From positions 62,001 to 126,000 of the forward strand of contig JADKKK010000003.1 of the NCBI GenBank assembly GCA_016720545.1: a stretch of DNA of 64,000 nt, given 5' to 3'. Source of the DNA: Myxococcales bacterium. GTDB taxonomy: Bacteria; Myxococcota_A; Polyangia; Polyangiales; Polyangiaceae. Positions 1-10,865 of the stretch are shown piece after piece. Below the pieces are notes generated by a model. The model made no database searches, was not told the DNA's origin, and saw only the letters and a program-made list of their open reading frames with translations. The position numbers and the translations under genes were made by a program. The first letter of the stretch is position 1, and each line of letters opens with the position of its first letter.

Positions 1-718
1 GCGCGCGCTCCCACGTGGGGAACGTGTTGGTGCTGAAGCGCGAGTGCACGAGCGCGAAGCGGCTCTGCACCTCGGGCTCCGAGAGGTCCTCGTAGAACTC
101 GCCGAGCAGCTCGGGGAGCATGAGCCCCTTGTAGACGATGGTCCGCGACGAGAAGCTCGCGACGTAGAAGTCTTCGCCGAAGCCGCCCTTCGAGCATAGC
201 GATCCGGCGCGCTTGCGCACGAGGAAGAGCACCTGCTCGAACCGGGAAGCCTCGCACATGCGGGCGACGAAGAACTGGCGCATGACCGGCATCGTCGCGA
301 GCCCCACGTGGCCAATCTTGGACTCGTCGATGGGCACGTCGCGCCAGCCGATGACCTTCTGGCTGTGGTACCGCGCGACGGCCTCGAGCGTGCGCATCTG
401 CGAGCGACGGCGGTCCGCGTCCCGGGAGAGGAACACCTGCGCGACGCCGTAGTCCCCAGGCGGCGGGAGCTCCTTGCCCTCGCGTCCGAGGAGCCGGTCG
501 AGGTACGCGTGCGGCACGTCGAGCAGCACGCCCGCGCCGTCGCCGGTCATGGGGTCGGCGCCCGACGCCCCGCGGTGGGCGAGCCGCCCGAGCACCAGCA
601 GCGCGCGCTGCACGACGTCGTGGCTCTTGCCGCGCCCGAGATCGGCCACGAAGCCGAGGCCGCAGGCGTCGTGCTCGTCCCGCGGATCGTAGAGGCCGGA
701 GCGAGCAGTTTCGCGCAT
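1..718 (-). CDS. gltB: Glutamate synthase large subunit, N-terminal part (cut by window edge)
   Basis: This is the 5' end of the large subunit of glutamate synthase, which makes glutamate from 2-oxoglutarate with ammonia taken from glutamine. The reverse strand from the ATG at 718 reads about 239 open codons to the window edge. They contain the class II glutamine amidotransferase hallmarks: YDPRDEHDACG, then LAHRGASGADPMTGDGAG, and finally HSRFSTNTFPTW. The catalytic cysteine is residue 19, so the first 18 residues would be a short propeptide that is cleaved to free Cys as the N-terminus, as in known GltB. The synthase and FMN domains lie outside the window. It is divergent from the next gene across about 65 bp. 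Confidence 0.95.
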   Translation of the reverse strand, partial: MRETARSGLYDPRDEHDACGLGFVADLGRGKSHDVVQRALLVLGRLAHRGASGADPMTGDGAGVLLDVPHAYLDRLLGREGKELPPPGDYGVAQVFLSRDADRRRSQMRTLEAVARYHSQKVIGWRDVPIDESKIGHVGLATMPVMRQFFVARMCEASRFEQVLFLVRKRAGSLCSKGGFGEDFYVASFSSRTIVYKGLMLPELLGEFYEDLSEPEVQSRFALVHSRFSTNTFPTWERA

Positions 719-784
719 TTGCGGCCGAGATATAGCTCAATTTAACGCGCTGTGCCACCGCGTCGCTCGGCTACGCTCGGGCCG

Positions 785-2284
785 ATGTCCGTCCTCAAAG
801 AGAAGGGCGTGGTCCTCGCGGGCGGCGCGGTGTTGGCGCTCGGCGTCGCGTGGGCGCTGTCGCGCGAGTCGCCACCGGCCGCGCCCGTGCCCGACGCGGC
901 CGCGCCCGCCCCGCTCGCCGCCCACGCCGACACCTCGGCCCGGGCCACCGACGGCGCCGCCGAGGCGCGCGAGCCCGACTCGGACAACGAGCCCATCGCC
1001 CACGAGGCCGAGGTCAGCATCGAGCTCGCGATCATCGCGCCCAAGGCCACGTCGAAGCGCCTCGGCGAGCTCGCGGCGATGCCAGCGAGCGCGTGGCCGC
1101 TCACCGCCGCCGACTGCGGGCCCGACTGCGCCGGCGTGCGCAAGTTCCTCGCCGACAGCCACCCGACGCTGGAGGTCACGCTCGCGGCCGACTGGATCCT
1201 CCCGCCAAAGGACACGCTCTCCACGGTGGCGCGCACGGTGCCCGAGGGCGAGCGCGCCGCCCTGTACGACACGAAGGAGCTCCTGGTGGTGAAGGTGCAG
1301 GGCGAGGACACCGCCGACCACCTGCCCCTCCGCGGCGCGTTCGCGCTGACCGCGGCGTTCGCGCGTGAGCTCCGCGGCTACGTCCACGACGAGGAGACCC
1401 ACCGCATCGACACCGCGAGCGCGTTCGCCGAGCGGGTGCCGCGCGGGCCGCTCGGCGCGCCGTTCTTCGTGCCCGAGTCGCTGCTCGTGCAGCTCCACCC
1501 GCAGGACGAAGACGACGTCGCGGGCCCCTACCGGCTGCTCACCTTGGGGCTCTCGCGCTACGGCTGCCCCGACCTCGAGATGCACGGCTTCCCCGAGACC
1601 GACGGGCCGCGCCTCGCGAGCGTGCTGGACGCCGTGGCCGCGAAGCTCGCGAAGGGCGAGCGCGGGCCCGCGGTCACGATCGCGCTGGCCGACGTCGCGC
1701 AGGTGATGAAGAAGTCGCCCGCGGAGCTCTCGCGCGCGCCCGACAAGTCCCGCGCCGTGACCGTTCGGCTCTCGCCCGCGGGCCGCCGCGCCGGAGATCC
1801 CGACAACGAGGTGCTGACCGTGCGCCCACCGCGCCCGCCGGCCGACCCCGAGGCGAGCGCCGAGGCCAGCGACGAGGACGCGCACGGGGCGCTCCTCGCG
1901 CAGCTCTTCGCCGAGGAGACGCGCGTGTCCCGCCGAAACACGAGCGCTCCCGACCTGCTCGCGGCCGAGGCGCGCGCGCGCAAGGCGGCGCCCGAGGTCG
2001 CGGCGCGGTGGAAGAAGAGCGGCGGCGGCTCGCTCACGCTGCGCGTCCCCTTCCCGCTCCCGGGGCAGCCGGGCAAGGCCGAGGTCATGTGGATGAAGGC
2101 CACGGAGTGCAGCGCCGACGGCGTCTGCAAGGGCACGCTCGCGAGCCGACCCGAGCTCATCAAGGGCCTCGCGGCCGGGGCCGACGTGACCGGCAAGCTC
2201 AGCGAGGTCTCGGACTACCTGCTCGTGCTGCCCGACGGCACGAAAGAGGGCGGCGAGACCATCCCGTTCCTCATCGGCCGGTGA
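785..2284 (+). CDS. Membrane-anchored or exported DUF2314-domain protein
   Basis: A 499-residue protein of unknown function. The start at 785 is chosen because the hydrophobic segment at about residues 8-24 (GVVLAGGAVLALGVAWAL) then sits at the N-terminus as a signal anchor; an in-frame ATG at 752 only adds Arg-rich sequence. An Ala/Pro/Asp-rich linker follows. The C-terminal 80 residues (EVMWMKA, KGTLAS, then a D-Y-L-L-V-L-P-D-G segment) resemble DUF2314/YegJ domains. The middle, about residues 80-330, has no fold I recognise. The gene stands alone on the plus strand between divergent gltB and the next lipoprotein. Family assignment is moderately sure; function is unknown. Confidence 0.7.
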   Translation: MSVLKEKGVVLAGGAVLALGVAWALSRESPPAAPVPDAAAPAPLAAHADTSARATDGAAEAREPDSDNEPIAHEAEVSIELAIIAPKATSKRLGELAAMPASAWPLTAADCGPDCAGVRKFLADSHPTLEVTLAADWILPPKDTLSTVARTVPEGERAALYDTKELLVVKVQGEDTADHLPLRGAFALTAAFARELRGYVHDEETHRIDTASAFAERVPRGPLGAPFFVPESLLVQLHPQDEDDVAGPYRLLTLGLSRYGCPDLEMHGFPETDGPRLASVLDAVAAKLAKGERGPAVTIALADVAQVMKKSPAELSRAPDKSRAVTVRLSPAGRRAGDPDNEVLTVRPPRPPADPEASAEASDEDAHGALLAQLFAEETRVSRRNTSAPDLLAAEARARKAAPEVAARWKKSGGGSLTLRVPFPLPGQPGKAEVMWMKATECSADGVCKGTLASRPELIKGLAAGADVTGKLSEVSDYLLVLPDGTKEGGETIPFLIGR

Positions 2285-2369
2285 AGCCGGAGCTGGCGCC
2301 CCACGAGGTGGTCCGCAGGAGCTACTGGGAAGGTGAGCGCCAAGCGCGCGTACAACGTATCCTGAGACC

Positions 2370-3722
2370 GTGAGCTCCTCCCGTATCTCCCGCATCCCCC
2401 CGCCATCACGCCGCTCACCCCGCGCCTCGGGCGGCGCGAGACCTCTCCTCGCGCTCGGTCTCGCCTTCTCGTTGTCCGCGGCCGCGCTCGGGGCATGCTC
2501 CACGTTGAAGGCGGGCGAGGAGGGCGCCGCCGACGGCGCGACCGACTCCCCCACCGCGCCCACGGGCACAGGCACCGGCACCGAGCTGCTGCCCGACGGG
2601 GCGCTGCCCGACGGCGCGACGCCTCCACCCGACGCCGAGCCGGACGCCGAACCCGACGCCTCTGCCAAGAGCGACGCGTGGATCACCCAGTTCGACGGCG
2701 GCGCGGTGCCGAAGCCCACGTGCGTCGGCCCCAACTCCGAGAGCTGGGTGCCCGAGCCGGCCTGCGTACCGGGCGTGTCGTGCTTTTTCTCCAAAGTTAC
2801 ACGCAGTTGCAAGAACGGGAGCTGCGCCGACGGCTACTGCCAAGAGCTCGACTGGGTCGCCGAGTCGCCGAAGGCCACGCCCGGCACCATTTACGCGGTG
2901 TGGGGGGCCGCGCCCGACGCGATCTGGGCCGTAGGCGACGGCGTGTTCTTCTTCAACGGCAGCACGTGGGCGCCGGTCGACATCGGGGTCACGTTCGACA
3001 ACTTCACCCAGGCGTTCGCGGTCGCGGGGCTCACCCGGGAGGACGTCACGATCCTCGTGGGCAACCACACGACGGGTCCCATGTTTCTCCGCCGACGCGA
3101 CGCGACCGGCGTGTGGCGGCCGGTCGCGCAGCTGAACAACGGCGGCGTGTGGGGCGGCGGCCTCTTCGCGCTCGGCAACAACCGGTTCCTCGTGCACCAA
3201 GGATCCGACGGCGTGTACCTCGCCACCCCCACGGCCGTGAACCGGCTCGGGTACCTCTACGGCTTCCCGGCCGGCCACCACTACACGAACGCCCTCTCGG
3301 GCTTCAAAGCCAACGACGTGATGGTCGCGAGCGCCGGCGGGCAAGGCGCCTTTTTCTACGACGGCTTCGAGCTCAAGTCGTTCGCGGGCTGGCCGGCGCA
3401 CGCGGTCCTCGCGGTGCCGGACGCGACCGCGCTCATGTCGGTGGGCTCGAAGATCAACATCTTCAACGCGAGCGGCGGGCGGGTCGGCGGCGAGGTGAAC
3501 CTCTACACCGAGTCGGGGACGACGGACGGCTACTGGCGGGGAATCGACGGCACGGGCCTCAACCGCATGTGGGTCGTCGGCTCGAAGGGCATCGTGCTGC
3601 GGAGGAGCGCCACGGGCTGGGCGCCGGAGTCCATTCCCACGCCCTCCGGCATGATCGCCGCGTGGGCGACCCCGTGGGGCGACGTGTACACCACCGGCGG
3701 GAAGCTCTGGCACGGCAAGTAG
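2370..3722 (+). CDS. Lipoprotein with probable beta-propeller-like repeats
   Basis: A 450-residue secreted lipoprotein. It starts at a GTG; the signal peptide ends in a lipobox (ALGAC, Cys about residue 43). A Gly/Thr/Pro/Asp-rich linker with DGALPDGA and PDAEPDAEPDA repeats follows. A small Cys-containing segment (residues about 115-160) precedes a region with recurring Trp-Ala/Val-Gly motifs such as AVWGAAPDAIWAVGDG and RMWVVGSKG, the pattern of myxobacterial surface proteins predicted to form propellers. No catalytic residues are evident. The stop lies about 30 bp from the convergent hydrolase gene. Role unknown; probably outer-membrane or periplasmic. Confidence 0.75.
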   Translation: MSSSRISRIPPPSRRSPRASGGARPLLALGLAFSLSAAALGACSTLKAGEEGAADGATDSPTAPTGTGTGTELLPDGALPDGATPPPDAEPDAEPDASAKSDAWITQFDGGAVPKPTCVGPNSESWVPEPACVPGVSCFFSKVTRSCKNGSCADGYCQELDWVAESPKATPGTIYAVWGAAPDAIWAVGDGVFFFNGSTWAPVDIGVTFDNFTQAFAVAGLTREDVTILVGNHTTGPMFLRRRDATGVWRPVAQLNNGGVWGGGLFALGNNRFLVHQGSDGVYLATPTAVNRLGYLYGFPAGHHYTNALSGFKANDVMVASAGGQGAFFYDGFELKSFAGWPAHAVLAVPDATALMSVGSKINIFNASGGRVGGEVNLYTESGTTDGYWRGIDGTGLNRMWVVGSKGIVLRRSATGWAPESIPTPSGMIAAWATPWGDVYTTGGKLWHGK

Positions 3723-3752
3723 CGCCCCGCGAGCCCGAGCACCTCGGACCGC

Positions 3753-5125
3753 TCAGGGCCCGAAGAGCTCGTCCCGCGTCCCCGGATCGTTGAGCACGCA
3801 GCCCTCCTCGTGCCCGCAGACGGGCACGATCCGGCGCCGATGCGCCGCCCCGAACAGGCTCGTCACGTACTGGTGATAGACGAGCCCGCGCTGGAGGCGG
3901 TACGAGGCCCCGAGCGGCGCCTGTGCCATCGCCGCGCAGCTCTTGTCGAGCGCCCCGTAGGCGACCGGGCGGGCACCGGCCGCCGCCGCGTCGCCCTCGC
4001 TGAGCACGTAGACCACGGGCCGCGCGACGGTGTTCGCGCGCAGGGTCGCGTCGGGGATCGCGGCCAGGTAACCCGTGCGGTTCGCGAGGCCGTAGCGGTA
4101 GTCGTCGTAAGCGTCCCCGCCCGGCTCGACCGCGGGCTCGTCGGTCTGGCACGCGGATCCTGCGTAGGGTGGCAGCACGAACGACGCGGCCGTCAGCGCG
4201 CAGTTGCTCGCGCTGGTGCAGACCGCGTCGGGACGCACGCGACGTCCGTCGAGGTACATGTAGGAGCCAGGACTGGCGACTACGTAGCGAGTGGTGATGC
4301 CCGGCGTGCGGTCGTGCTCGGTGTTGCCCGCGAGGTATCGCTGGATCGTCTGCCCGCCCGCCGAGTAGCCCGCGATGGTCACGCGGCGGAGACGTGGGAA
4401 TGCCACTTTCGCCGCCGCGAGCAGCGCGTCGAGGGCGGCATAGGAGTCGATCGTGGCGTTGCGCGAGACGCCGCCTTCTTTCCAATCGCTGCACCCCCAA
4501 TAGAGATCGTTCGGGGCTTTGGCGTCGAAGCCACACGTGCTGTTGGAGGCCTGAAAGAGCGGCGCGAGCACCGCGGTGCGTCCCGAATCGCGCAGGGTCG
4601 CAGCCGCCGCGACGGTGTCGTAGTAGTCCCACGCGTTGCGCGAGTTGCCGTGTTGGATGAGCACGAGGTTCTCGACCGCGGCGTCGGTGCTCTCGAGCCC
4701 ATGAGAGCGGTAGTAGGGCAGATCTCTCCCCGCGAGCGCGAGGCGCGCGAGACACGCGTCCGAGCGCACGCCCAGGTCGGCCGTCGGGCGCTGGCACGGT
4801 GCCTGGGGTCGAGGCCCGGCGTCTGCTGCGTCGGCGAGCGTCGCGTCGCTCGCGTCGCTCGCGTCGATGACGTGACCGGCGTCCAGGCCCGCGTCCAGGT
4901 ACGCGTCGTGTGCGTCGTGTGGAGCGTCCTGCCGTGCGTCGCCCCCCTCGCCGGCGCGCGCGTCGAGCGTCGCGGCGGCGTCGGTCGAGAGGCCGGCCGG
5001 GGGCTCGGTGGCGGCCCCGCACGCGGCGATCACGAGCGCTCCCTGCAGTCCGGCGGCGAACAGCGCCACCGCGCCGACTCGCGCCGAAGAGGTTCGCCGA
5101 ACACGGAGGCCCGTAGGCACCCAGG

Positions 5126-5129
<4 letters not shown>
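3753..5129 (-). CDS. Lipoprotein alpha/beta-hydrolase
   Basis: A 458-residue lipoprotein with a serine-hydrolase fold. The signal peptide ends at AAC (Cys about residue 37) and is followed by an Asp/Ala-rich linker (DAHDAYLDAGLDAGHVIDAS). The nucleophile elbow GYSAGG lies near residue 250, and LVLIQHGNSRNAWDYYD upstream looks like the oxyanion-hole strand. A late His-containing segment (VCGHEEG) could supply the catalytic His. Several Cys pairs suggest disulfides. Its ATG at 5129 overlaps the recQ stop by the four bases ATGA, so translation is probably coupled to recQ although the functions look unrelated. Substrate unknown. Confidence 0.8.
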
Positions 5130-7084
<1,955 letters not shown>

Positions 7085-7211
7085 GCGGGCGAGTCACCAC
7101 AGCGAGCCCTGAGATGCAAGGAGTGCATGGCGGGCGCGACTCCACGGCCCCGTGCCCTCCTCAACTGTGAGGATTACGTACCTCGGCGAACCCGCGTAAA
7201 GCTGGCGCAAA

Positions 7212-7979
7212 ATGACCAAGCTCAAGCACATCGCGCTCGCCGCAGCCCTCTTTGTAGCGCCCTTCCTCGCGTGTTCGAGCGCGACCACCCCGGCCGCATC
7301 GGACGCGGGCGGCGGCGGGGGTGAGGCCAAATTCAGGTTTTGCCTAGGCGGCACCTGCAGTCAGGCCCAATCGGACACCCACTCCGCGTGTATGGTCGCC
7401 AAGTGCGATGCGCAATACGCCCAGTGCTACGGCCCAGGCTACAAGACTGGCACTTTCGCGGGCGCCCCCTGCTCCGACGTCCAAGCCTGCGACCAGAAGT
7501 GCGCCTGCAACGACACGAAATGCCGAGAGAAGTGCGCGGTGAGCGGAGAGTGCGTGAAGTGTGCTTTCGAAGTGCTCGCGCCGTGCCTGACCGCGGCTAA
7601 CTGCACGGCCCCTGCATGCTCCGACGACGATGGCGGCAGTGACAGCGGCGGTGGCGGCAACGACAGCGGCGGCGGCGGCAACGACAGCGGCGGCGGTGGG
7701 AGTGTGAACTGCGGGGTGCTCGACTTCTGCTGCAAGAGGCTGCCCGACCCGGCCAAGTCGACGTGCGGCGAGATCGTGGACGGCCGCGACGACGTGCATT
7801 GCGGGAACAGCAAGAGCCGGTTTTGCGACCTCGACCCGGCCGCGTGCACCAAGCTCGGAGACTGCTGCAACACGCTGAACGGGACCGAGAAGACGACCTG
7901 CGAGCTGCAGCTGTCGACCTACGGCACCGACGTCGAGCTGTGCGCCACTGCGCTGAAGTCGTACCCGACCTGCCCCTGA
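7212..7979 (+). CDS. Cysteine-rich lipoprotein with Gly/Asn/Asp/Ser repeat linker
   Basis: A 255-residue secreted protein with a clear lipoprotein signal peptide (residues 1-20, lipobox FLAC). The mature part has two Cys-rich halves. The first (about 35-138) includes CDQKCACNDTKCREKC; the second (about 165-255) includes FCCKRL and GDCCNTL. They are joined by a flexible linker of repeated DSGGGGN units coded by 21-bp direct repeats. The even spacing of cysteines suggests disulfide-bonded extracellular modules. No family is recognised. It is convergent with glmS; 162 bp separate them. Confidence 0.75.
   Translation: MTKLKHIALAAALFVAPFLACSSATTPAASDAGGGGGEAKFRFCLGGTCSQAQSDTHSACMVAKCDAQYAQCYGPGYKTGTFAGAPCSDVQACDQKCACNDTKCREKCAVSGECVKCAFEVLAPCLTAANCTAPACSDDDGGSDSGGGGNDSGGGGNDSGGGGSVNCGVLDFCCKRLPDPAKSTCGEIVDGRDDVHCGNSKSRFCDLDPAACTKLGDCCNTLNGTEKTTCELQLSTYGTDVELCATALKSYPTCP
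7639..7700 (+). repeat. 21-bp in-frame tandem repeat coding GGGNDSG
   Basis: About three 21-bp units (gacagcggcggtggcggcaa type) lie inside the Cys-rich lipoprotein gene and code the flexible linker between its two Cys-rich halves. Length variation by slippage would stay in frame. Confidence 0.7.
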
Positions 7980-8141
7980 CCCACTACGTGGGGCACCGCG
8001 TCTCTGCCGGGAACGGTGGATCGATCTCACGCCCGCGCGCGATGACCCATTTCTGAGCTACGCGGGGCGGGGTGCGCTCGGTGGGAGGCTCCCCCCACAT
8101 GAGCGCGCTCGCGCTCCGCTGACCCGCTGCAACCCGTCACC

Positions 8142-10025
8142 TCACTCGACTGTGACGGTCTTCGCGAGGTTTCGCGGCTGATCGACGTCGGTCCCCTTGA
8201 GGTCGGCCATGTAGTAGGCGAGCAGCTGCATCGGGAGCACCGTGAGCAGCGGCAGGACCTCGCCCTCCGCCTCGGGCACCTCGATGACGTCGGCCTCGCG
8301 CGCGGCCCCTCCGCCCCGCAGGCTCTGCGGCGCGCCGTCGAGGCAGAGCTTCGCCACGTCGGCGTCGCCCTTCGTGCAGATCGCGATGACCTGGCCCTCG
8401 CGCGCCCGCACCTCCTGGAGGTTCGAGATGGTCTTCTCGTAGTGCACGTCGCGCGGGCACACCACGACGACCGGCATCTCCTCGTCGATGAGGGCGATGG
8501 GGCCGTGCTTCATCTCGCCTGCGGCGTAGCCCTCCGCGTGGATGTAGGAAATCTCTTTGAGCTTCAGCGCGCCCTCGAGCGCCATGGGGAAGCCCGTGCC
8601 GCGCCCCAGGAAGAGCATGTCGCGCGCGCGCAGGTGGTGCTTCGCGATCGCCTTGATGCGGTCGGCCTCCGTGAGCGCCTCGCGCATCTTCGCGGGCACG
8701 TGCCAGAGCGCGTTCAAGACCCGCCTCGCCTCGCCCTCGGGCAGGGTGCCGCGCCGGCGCCCGAGGTAGACGGCGAGCATGAGCAGCGCCGCGAGCTGGG
8801 TCGTGAAGCACTTGGTGGACGCGACGCCGATCTCGGGGCCCGCGTGGGTGTACAGCGAGCCGTCCGAGGCGCGCGGGATCGCGCTGTCGACGACGTTGGC
8901 GACCGCGAGCACGTGCGCGCCCTGCGCCTTCGCGGCCTTCACCGCCGCCATGGTGTCCAGGGTCTCGCCGCTCTGGCTGACCGCCACGACGAGGTCGGTC
9001 GGCAAGAAGACCGGCTCGCGGTACCGGACCTCGCTGCCGATCTCCACCGTGGCCGGCACACGGGCGAGCTGCTCGATCCAGTAGCGCCCCGCCATGGCGG
9101 CGTGTGCGCTCGTGCCGCACGCGACGAAATAGACCCGACCTATTTTCTTGGCGAGCTCCTCGGTGACGCCGATCTCGGCGGCGATGACGTCGGCCGCCTG
9201 GAGATCGATGCGGCCGCGGAGCGTGTCTTCGATCGCGCGGGGCTGCTCGTGGATCTCCTTGAGCATGAAGTGCTTGTAGCCACCCTTCTCCGCCTGGGTG
9301 GGCGACCAGTCGATGCGCTTCGACTTGCGGGTGACGGGCGCGCCGTCGGCGATGACGGTGATTTCGATCCCGGTGCTCGTGAGGCGAGCCATCTCGCCGT
9401 CGTCGAGCAGGATGACGTCGCGCGTGTAAGCGAGCAGCGCGGGGATGTCGCTCGCCGCGAAGTTCTCGTCTTGGCCGATGCCGAGGACGAGCGGTGAGTC
9501 TTGCTTGGCCACCACGATCTCGCCCGGGCAGTCGCCCGCGACCACGGCGATCGCGTAGGCGCCTCGCACCCGCTTGAGCGCGCCGCGCACCGCGGCGGTC
9601 AGGCTCTCGGCGCCCGCCGCGCGCCCCTCGTTCACGAGGTGGGCGACGATCTCGGTGTCGGTGTCGCTGGCGAACCGCACCCCGCGCCCCTCGAGCTCGC
9701 GCCGCAGCTCGACGTGGTTCTCGATGATGCCGTTGTGAACCACCGCGATCTTGCCCGACACGTGCGGGTGCGCGTTCGCCTCGTTGGGCCGCCCGTGGGT
9801 CGCCCAGCGCGTGTGGCCCACGCCCGTCGTGCCGACGAGCGGCGTGTTACGGAGCGCCGTATCGAGGTTCGCGAGCTTGCCGACCGCGCGCCGAATCTCG
9901 ACCCCCTTCGGGGTCTGCACGGCGAGCCCGGCCGAGTCGTAGCCTCGGTACTCGAGCCGACGAAGTCCCTCCACGAGGATGGGCGCGCTGTCCTTCGAAC
10001 CCGTGTACGCGACGATTCCGCACAT
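8142..10025 (-). CDS. glmS: Glutamine--fructose-6-phosphate aminotransferase (isomerising)
   Basis: GlmS converts fructose-6-phosphate and glutamine to glucosamine-6-phosphate, the first step to UDP-GlcNAc for peptidoglycan, LPS and exopolysaccharide. The 627-residue protein begins MCGIVAYTGS (Cys2 is the catalytic amidotransferase residue after Met removal), has HTRWATHG and HNGIIEN in the glutaminase half, two SIS domains (FVACGTSAHAA, SQSGETLDT, FLGRGTGFPMALEGALKLKE) and the signature C-terminus DVDQPRNLAKTVTVE. The length is slightly above the usual 608-615 residues. It sits just upstream of the polysaccharide locus but is transcribed away from it. No glmS ribozyme was recognised. Confidence 0.97.
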   Translation of the reverse strand: MCGIVAYTGSKDSAPILVEGLRRLEYRGYDSAGLAVQTPKGVEIRRAVGKLANLDTALRNTPLVGTTGVGHTRWATHGRPNEANAHPHVSGKIAVVHNGIIENHVELRRELEGRGVRFASDTDTEIVAHLVNEGRAAGAESLTAAVRGALKRVRGAYAIAVVAGDCPGEIVVAKQDSPLVLGIGQDENFAASDIPALLAYTRDVILLDDGEMARLTSTGIEITVIADGAPVTRKSKRIDWSPTQAEKGGYKHFMLKEIHEQPRAIEDTLRGRIDLQAADVIAAEIGVTEELAKKIGRVYFVACGTSAHAAMAGRYWIEQLARVPATVEIGSEVRYREPVFLPTDLVVAVSQSGETLDTMAAVKAAKAQGAHVLAVANVVDSAIPRASDGSLYTHAGPEIGVASTKCFTTQLAALLMLAVYLGRRRGTLPEGEARRVLNALWHVPAKMREALTEADRIKAIAKHHLRARDMLFLGRGTGFPMALEGALKLKEISYIHAEGYAAGEMKHGPIALIDEEMPVVVVCPRDVHYEKTISNLQEVRAREGQVIAICTKGDADVAKLCLDGAPQSLRGGGAAREADVIEVPEAEGEVLPLLTVLPMQLLAYYMADLKGTDVDQPRNLAKTVTVE

Positions 10026-10164
10026 GACTCTTCTCCTCGGGGAAGCCCGCCGACGCGGGCGCTGCGAACGGGGGGGAGCGTAGCCCTCATTCTCGCCACA
10101 GGAGCGAGGAAAATTGCGGCGCGCGACCCGTCGTCGCCGCTGTGCCGGCGCGCGGGGACACCGT

Positions 10165-10737
10165 ATGGTGGCCTGCGTGAGAGCCTCGAAGACCACCGCC
10201 GTCCGCGCGCTCGCGTTTCTGTTCTCGATCGCGCTCCTGCTCGGGCGCGTGCCGGTGGCCGCCGCGGGCGTCGAGCCTCCGACCGACTGCCCGCCCGGCT
10301 CGACGGGCAAGGCCTCGAGCAGCTTCGCGTGGTGCGAGCCCTCGGTGTGCCTCCACGACGCCAACTGCACCCCGGGCGAGGTGTGCCGCCCCGTCCCGCT
10401 CTGCGTCGAGGTGGGGACCCTGGCCGACGCAGGCGCAGCAGGCGAGCAGCGCCTCGCCGCCACCCAGCGCTGCGGTCCGGGCGGCGCGTGCCCGTCCACA
10501 CAGACCTGCTCGATCAAGGACCGCTGCCTCCCCAAGCTCGCGGCGCAGAAGCTCGGGCTGCTCGAGGCGCCGAAGCCGGCGAGCGCGCCGAGCGCGCCGA
10601 GCGCCGAGCCGCCCAAGAAGTCCGCGTGCGGCTGTGACGTGGTCGGCCGCGGCGCGGACGCGGGCTCCGTCTTCGGCCTGGCGGCGCTCGGTCTCGCGGC
10701 GGTCGCGGCGCGCCGAGGGCGACGCAAGCCCATGTAA
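10165..10737 (+). CDS. Exported Cys-rich protein with MYXO-CTERM-like anchor
   Basis: About 190 residues (ATG 10165; a GTG at 10177 is also possible). It has an N-terminal signal peptide (LAFLFSIALLLGRVPVAAAG), a small Cys-rich domain with CLHDANCTPGEVC and CPSTQTCSIKDRC, then a Pro/Ala/Ser linker. The C-terminus has the order Cys-Gly-Cys, short spacer, hydrophobic helix (VFGLAALGLAAVAA) and Arg cluster (RRGRRK). This resembles the MYXO-CTERM sorting signal of myxobacteria, which marks proteins for processing and surface anchoring. It is plus strand, divergent from glmS. Function unknown; a cell-surface location is the main inference. Confidence 0.7.
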   Translation: MVACVRASKTTAVRALAFLFSIALLLGRVPVAAAGVEPPTDCPPGSTGKASSSFAWCEPSVCLHDANCTPGEVCRPVPLCVEVGTLADAGAAGEQRLAATQRCGPGGACPSTQTCSIKDRCLPKLAAQKLGLLEAPKPASAPSAPSAEPPKKSACGCDVVGRGADAGSVFGLAALGLAAVAARRGRRKPM

Positions 10738-10865
10738 ACACTGCATTATTTTCTCACACGCCCCGACCGTCGCGACCGCGCGACCTGCGCGCCGCGAGCG
10801 CGTCGCGAGCTCGCGCGAGGCCTTCGCGCCGTGTAGCCAACGGTTTCTTGTGAGATACTCTACAG

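Noticed and set aside
737..2812. 691-residue open frame on the minus strand
   Set aside because: Opposes the DUF2314 gene and part of the next lipoprotein; His/Arg/Gly-rich with no recognisable features.
10026..10164. glmS ribozyme or leader riboswitch
   Set aside because: The short region upstream of glmS lacks the conserved ribozyme core; the gene starts 139 bp from its neighbour without clear structure.
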